Program-made: the position numbers and the translations under genes
Part shown: piece by piece, positions 60,490-64,000 of the stretch
Layout: every line of letters starts with the position of its first letter
Numbering within the stretch: position 1 is the first letter of the stretch
The notes under the pieces: generated by a model
What the model was told of the DNA's origin: nothing
Databases searched by the model: none
Seen by the model: only the letters and a program-made list of their open reading frames with translations
DNA from: Curtobacterium sp. GC_Cur_3
GTDB lineage: Bacteria; Actinomycetota; Actinomycetes; Actinomycetales; Microbacteriaceae
DNA: 64,000 bases
NCBI RefSeq assembly: GCF_026544205.1
Contig: NZ_JALNUI010000003.1
Location: 1 to 64,000 of the forward strand
Direction: 5' to 3'

Positions 60490-61389
60490 ATGACAACCAC
60501 CGTGCTCGTCGCCGGCGCCACCGGAGACCTCGGGGGCCGCATCGTCGGCTCACTCCTCGACCACGACACCCGGGTCCGCGTGCTCACGCGCCCCGGCAGC
60601 TCCTCCGCCACCGAGCAGTACGGCGGCGACGACCGCGTCGAGGTCGTCACCGCGGCCTACACCGACCACGCGGCGCTCGTGGCGGCGCTCACGGACGTCG
60701 AGGTCGTCGTCTCCGCGGTCAGCGGCACGCGCTCGGTGATCGTCGACGCCCAGACGGCGCTGCTCGCCGCCGCGGTCGAGGCCGGCGTCGCCCGGTTCAT
60801 CCCGTCCGACTACTCCGCCGACTACCGGTCCATCACCCCGGGGACGAACCGGAACTTCGAGCTGCGCCGCGAGTTCGCCGCCACGCTCGACGCCGCACCG
60901 ATCCGCGCCACGTCGATCCTCAACGGGGCGTTCGCCGACATGCTCACCGGGCAGGCGCCCATGATCCTGTTCGACCGACGCCGCGTGCTGTTCTGGTCCT
61001 CGGCCGACCAGGTCCTCGACTTCACCACGAAGGACGACGTCGCGCGCGTGACCGCCGCGGCAGCCCTGGACCCGAACGCACCGCGGGTCGTCGAGGTCGC
61101 GGGGGACCAGGTCACCGCCCGCACCGTCGCCGACACCATGTCGCGTCTGACCGGCACGCCCTTCCGCCTGCAGTGGGCGGGCACGGCGACGACGCTCTCC
61201 GGCATGGCGAAGGTCGGGCGGCGCCTGTCGAAGGACCCGGACGAGCCCTTCCCGGCGTGGCAGGGGATGCAGTACTTCGTGAGCATGTTCAGCGGCGAGG
61301 CCGAGCTCCACCACGTGGACAACGACCGCTACGGGCACCACACGTGGACGAAGGTCGAGGACGTCCTGGGAACGCACCTGGCGGCCTGA
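60490..61389 (+). CDS. NmrA/isoflavone-reductase-like NAD(P)-binding protein
   Basis: A 299-residue atypical short-chain dehydrogenase of the NmrA/PCBER group: VLVAGATGDLGGRIV at the N-terminus, then RFIPSDYSADY and NGAFADMLTG. Members reduce phenylpropanoids or quinones, or act as redox sensors. The ATG at 60490 follows GAGGA. It lies 86 bp after oleD without a clear terminator, so it could be co-expressed, but it is not a known ole gene. Confidence 0.83.
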   Translation: MTTTVLVAGATGDLGGRIVGSLLDHDTRVRVLTRPGSSSATEQYGGDDRVEVVTAAYTDHAALVAALTDVEVVVSAVSGTRSVIVDAQTALLAAAVEAGVARFIPSDYSADYRSITPGTNRNFELRREFAATLDAAPIRATSILNGAFADMLTGQAPMILFDRRRVLFWSSADQVLDFTTKDDVARVTAAAALDPNAPRVVEVAGDQVTARTVADTMSRLTGTPFRLQWAGTATTLSGMAKVGRRLSKDPDEPFPAWQGMQYFVSMFSGEAELHHVDNDRYGHHTWTKVEDVLGTHLAA

Positions 61390-61430
61390 CCGCAGCCGTA
61401 GCCGCAGGCGCAGGCGCAGGCACAGCCGCG

Positions 61431-61595
61431 TCAGGGCGTCGGGCGGACGAAGAAGTCGCTGTACCGGGGCTCGGGGGCGTGCGGAGCGGCGGTGCGTTCG
61501 AGGACGAGCGCGTCGACCTCCCACGGGGGCGTCAGGCCGTGACGCCGCCACGCAGCGGGGTCGCGCCGAGCGTCGGACAGCGTGCGCGCGCTCAC
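61431..61595 (-). CDS. Very small protein of unknown function (54 residues)
   Basis: Starts at a GTG that overlaps the stop of the preceding small gene as GTGA. Contains DARRDPAAWRRHGLTPPWEVDALVLERTA and ends in YSDFFVRPTP. No family recognised. The coupling to the upstream small gene and the palindromic site ahead of both argue that it is real. Confidence 0.45.
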   Translation of the reverse strand: MSARTLSDARRDPAAWRRHGLTPPWEVDALVLERTAAPHAPEPRYSDFFVRPTP

Positions 61596-61762
61596 AGGGG
61601 CACTCCGGCGCCGGTCCTCGGGGTGGCGGCTGGGCGGGGACGTCGGGCTCCGTCGCCGACCAGGGCGCGGACCACCTCGGCCGTGACGTCGGTCGGGTTG
61701 GTGGGCACGAGGTGCAGGGCTCCGGGATCGATGCGGCGGAGCGACGTCGCGGTGCGGGTCAC
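61592..61762 (-). CDS. Very small protein of unknown function (56 residues)
   Basis: A GTG at 61762 follows AGAGGA at good spacing. The product contains DPGALHLVPTNPTDVTAEVVRALVGDG and a basic tail. No family recognised. It is first in a two-gene unit downstream of the inverted repeat at 61827-61865. Confidence 0.45.
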   Translation of the reverse strand: MTRTATSLRRIDPGALHLVPTNPTDVTAEVVRALVGDGARRPRPAATPRTGAGVPL

Positions 61763-61826
61763 GAGGTTCCTCTCGGGGTCGGCGGGCGATGGACGCGGGT
61801 GTCGCACCGCGCTTCTGCCGTAGTTC

Positions 61827-61865
61827 TATGTCACATCGACCGTCATTGCAATTCCATGTGACATA
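61827..61865. promoter_or_regulatory. Inverted repeat upstream of the small-gene pair
   Basis: TATGTCACAT (61827-61836) and ATGTGACATA (61856-61865) are perfect 10-bp inverted copies 19 bp apart, in a locally AT-rich island. Likely a regulator binding site. Confidence 0.6.
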
Positions 61866-62019
61866 CAAACGCGCCCGCGGTGCTCCGCATCCCGTTGGCG
61901 TGCCTGGATCTCGCTCCGAGACACCGGTGTCTTGCGGAGGTGGCAGGAGCCGAGTGACAGGACGCCCGGGACGAAGGAGCCGGGACGCGGGCGTCGGGCG
62001 TCGGCGGTACGGTCGTCGC

Positions 62020-62490
62020 ATGGACAGGTCCGAGGTCATCGCTGCCGCCGCAGCCGCACACGCCGCCCGCATCGCCGCTGCCGGCGGTGACGACTCCGCC
62101 GCTCGGGACCGGGCCGAGTCGGCAGCGTCGGCGCCGCAGGACCACAGCCGCGTGGACGAGGCCGACCGGGCCGCTGACCGCACCGAGGGAGTCCTCTCGG
62201 ACTGGCGCCGGATGGGCACCCGCCGCGGGGTGTCCCCGGACGCCCAGGTCCGGGCAGCGTGGTCCGTCGGCGGCGTCCCCGACCCGGGCCCCGGCCGAGC
62301 GCTGGCGAACGTGCTGCTCTCGACGGCGGGTCACGCGGGTCGCGTCGCCGATGCCGCTCGCCGCAACGAACGCCTGAGCGGCGCCGCCCGCACGGCAGCG
62401 CGCCGCACGGTCCGGCGGTACACGGACCACGGCGCCGAGATGTCGACCCTCGGGGACGTCCTCCGCGACCAGCGGCCCGACGCCGAGTAG
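62020..62490 (+). CDS. Hypothetical charged protein
   Basis: A 156-residue soluble protein rich in Ala, Arg and Asp (AAHAARIAAAGGDDSAARDRAES at the start, SDWRRMGTRRGVSPDAQVRAAW in the middle). No motif or family recognised. It has a clear ATG but no strong ribosome site. It is followed by a GGGAGGCTCG-family hairpin. Confidence 0.55.
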   Translation: MDRSEVIAAAAAAHAARIAAAGGDDSAARDRAESAASAPQDHSRVDEADRAADRTEGVLSDWRRMGTRRGVSPDAQVRAAWSVGGVPDPGPGRALANVLLSTAGHAGRVADAARRNERLSGAARTAARRTVRRYTDHGAEMSTLGDVLRDQRPDAE

Positions 62491-62528
62491 GGCACCGAGC
62501 AGCAGGCACCGGACCGCACCCCGGGAAC

Positions 62529-62568
62529 GACGGGAGGCTCGGTGCCCGCTGGCCCCGAGCCTCCCGTC
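62529..62568. terminator. GGGAGGCTCG-family hairpin
   Basis: GACGGGAGGCTCGG (62529-62542) pairs perfectly with CCGAGCCTCCCGTC (62555-62568). It separates the convergent hypothetical and oxidoreductase genes. Confidence 0.78.
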
Positions 62569-62582
62569 CGGAGTCCCAGACG

Positions 62583-63572
62583 CTACGGGCGCAGGAGCAC
62601 CTTGCCGACGCGACCGGCGGTGTCCGAGGCGCGGACCGCGTCGCGGACGTCCTCGAACACGAAGGTCTCGGCGACGGGGAGCGTCAGCGACCCGTCCAGC
62701 ACGCGCTGGATGAGCTCACCGAAGAGCTGCTGCTTCGTGTCGGCGGGCATGGTGCGCGACACGACGCTGCCCCAGAAGCCCTTGACGGTGACCTGCTTGA
62801 AGATCACGGCACCGGAGGGGATCTCCATCATCGGCGACGCCATGGCGCCGAAGACGACGAGCGTGCCGTTCTCGGCGAGGGTCGAGACGATGTCGGCTGC
62901 GGCCTTCCCGCCGACGGACTCGACGCCCGCGACGATCGGTGCGCCACCGGTGAGGGCCGTGACCTGGTCCTGCCAGTCCTCGGCGTCCGTGGCGACGATG
63001 CGCTCGATGCCCTGTTCGCGGAGCTCGTCGACACCGGCAGCGCGACGCACCAGCCCGATGACGTTGACGCCCCGCGCTGCGGCGAGCTGCGCGACCATGC
63101 GGCCGACGGCGCCGTTCGCGGCGTTCTGGATGAGCCAGTCGCCCTCGTGCAGGTCGAGCGAGTGCAGCAGGCTGATGGCGCTGAACGGCATCGAGACGAG
63201 CTGGGCGGCGGACTCGTCGTCCATGGCCTCGGGCACGGGGATGAGCCCGGCCGCGTCCGCGACGTAGTACTCGGCCCACACGCCGAAGGTCCCACCGGCG
63301 ACGCGCTGGCCGACGGTGAGGTTCGTGACGCCCTCGCCGAGGGCCTCGACGACGCCGAGCGCCTCGGTGCCGGACTGGGCGGGCAGCTCGGGCTTGAAGC
63401 CGTAGGTGCCCCGCACGGTCCACAGGTCGTGGTTGTGGATGGGGGAGAGGACCGTGCGGACCAGGACCTGGCCGGCGGCGGGCTGGGGGACCGGGCGCTC
63501 GGCGACGGTCAGGACGTCGGCGGGCTCGGCGAAGGTCTCGTGGACGACTGCGCGCATGGTGGAGTCGGTCAT
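62583..63572 (-). CDS. Zinc-binding-type (MDR) quinone/enoyl oxidoreductase
   Basis: A 329-residue medium-chain dehydrogenase/reductase similar to NADPH:quinone reductase and enoyl reductases. The catalytic-domain start PQPAAGQVLVRTVLSPIHNHDLW is followed by QSGTEALGVV and the Rossmann part IQNAANGAVGRMVAQLA. The usual structural-zinc cysteines are absent, as in quinone reductases. It starts 3 bp after the ohr stop codon, so it is in one operon with ohr and may detoxify reactive carbonyls or quinones formed under oxidative stress. Confidence 0.87.
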   Translation of the reverse strand: MTDSTMRAVVHETFAEPADVLTVAERPVPQPAAGQVLVRTVLSPIHNHDLWTVRGTYGFKPELPAQSGTEALGVVEALGEGVTNLTVGQRVAGGTFGVWAEYYVADAAGLIPVPEAMDDESAAQLVSMPFSAISLLHSLDLHEGDWLIQNAANGAVGRMVAQLAAARGVNVIGLVRRAAGVDELREQGIERIVATDAEDWQDQVTALTGGAPIVAGVESVGGKAAADIVSTLAENGTLVVFGAMASPMMEIPSGAVIFKQVTVKGFWGSVVSRTMPADTKQQLFGELIQRVLDGSLTLPVAETFVFEDVRDAVRASDTAGRVGKVLLRP

Positions 63573-63575
63573 GGG

Positions 63576-63998
63576 TCAGTCCTCCGAGACGGTAATGGTG
63601 ACGTCGATGTTGCCGCGCGTCGCGTTCGAGTACGGGCACACCTGGTGGGCGGCGTCCGCGAGGGCCTGGGCCTGGTCGTGGTCCATGCCCGGGATGACGA
63701 CCTCGAGCATGACGGCGAGCTGGAAGCCGCCCTGGCCGTTCGGGCCGATCTGCACGCGACCGCCGACGGACGAGTCGGTCACCTTGACCTTCTGCGAGCG
63801 GGCGACGCCCTGCAGTGCGGAGTGGAAGCACGCGGCGTAGCCGGCGGCGAAGAGCTGCTCGGGGTTGGCGCCGTTGCCGGAGCCGCCCATGTCCTTCGGG
63901 ATCGCCATGTCGAGGTCGACGCGGCCGTCGCTGGTGGCGACGTGGCCGTTCCGGCCCTCTCCGGTGGAGATGGCTTCTGCGGTGTAGAGGACGTCCAT
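63576..63998 (-). CDS. ohr: OsmC/Ohr-family organic hydroperoxide resistance protein
   Basis: A 140-residue thiol peroxidase. The two redox cysteines are C57 (GYAACFHSAL) and C121 (HQVCPYSNATRGN), in the arrangement of Ohr, which reduces organic peroxides with dihydrolipoyl-protein electrons. The start codon lies 2 bp from the window edge, so its promoter and any OhrR gene are outside the window. Confidence 0.9.
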   Translation of the reverse strand: MDVLYTAEAISTGEGRNGHVATSDGRVDLDMAIPKDMGGSGNGANPEQLFAAGYAACFHSALQGVARSQKVKVTDSSVGGRVQIGPNGQGGFQLAVMLEVVIPGMDHDQAQALADAAHQVCPYSNATRGNIDVTITVSED

Positions 63999-64000
63999 GG

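Overview
The window is very GC-rich DNA with short intergenic gaps, many GTG starts, 4-bp stop/start overlaps (ATGA, GTGA), an LAxTG-type sortase substrate and an actinobacterial-style fused OleBC. This points to an actinomycete, most likely a member of the Microbacteriaceae such as Curtobacterium. The genus is inferred from gene style, not from any search. I saw no rRNA, tRNA, CRISPR array, insertion sequence or phage gene.

Region 1 (1-27069) is one large catabolic gene cluster for an unidentified nitrogen-containing compound. It holds two uptake systems (an amino-acid permease of the APC superfamily and a complete Opp/Dpp-type ABC transporter) and an MFS transporter. Its enzymes are a quinone-cofactor copper amine oxidase with an aldehyde dehydrogenase, a sarcosine-oxidase-like flavoenzyme, a class V aminotransferase, a RidA-like protein, a gamma-glutamyltransferase homologue, an amidase-signature hydrolase, an isochorismatase-type hydrolase, a cytidine-deaminase-like protein, four amidohydrolase-superfamily proteins (two with lost metal ligands), a PF04199 cyclase-family hydrolase, an alpha/beta hydrolase and a lactonase-like metallo-beta-lactamase-fold protein. 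A GntR/FCD regulator sits in the middle. Six intergenic regions carry the same pair of boxes (consensus TTGGATCCAA), always 21 bp centre to centre, so most of the cluster looks like a local regulon of that regulator. Three promoters also carry sequences that match GlnR boxes, which suggests nitrogen control. The likely flow is import, hydrolytic release, amine oxidation to aldehyde, then oxidation to acid. The actual substrate is unknown, and this is the best candidate for an undescribed system in the window.

Region 2 (27.1-35.3 kb) has a leaderless padR operon with two membrane proteins, a marR/esterase divergent pair around a perfect palindrome, a secreted purple-acid-phosphatase-like protein with bacterial Ig-like domains, a HupE/UreJ-like membrane protein, a lipoprotein and a small DUF3892-like protein. 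A 700-bp gene-free stretch (35295-35995) is packed with duplicated palindromes.

Region 3 (36.0-49.1 kb) has a drug-efflux MFS gene divergent from a TetR gene, a GAF-ANTAR protein, a fatty-acid desaturase, and two paralogous sigma-factor/membrane-protein modules that flank a zinc-protease/RimK-RCK pair. These are followed by a nitronate monooxygenase, glucose-6-phosphate isomerase (pgi) and a LysM lipoprotein.

Region 4 (49.2-64 kb) has a cell-wall-anchored protein of about 2080 residues with eighteen 90-residue Ig-like repeats. Divergent from it is a complete oleA-oleBC-oleD operon for beta-lactone/long-chain olefin synthesis. The window ends with an NmrA-like reductase, two very small genes, a hypothetical protein, and an Ohr/OsmC plus quinone-oxidoreductase pair.

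A palindrome with arms GACGGGAGGCTCG / CGAGCCTCCCGTC recurs at gene ends and probably serves as an amplified terminator-like element.
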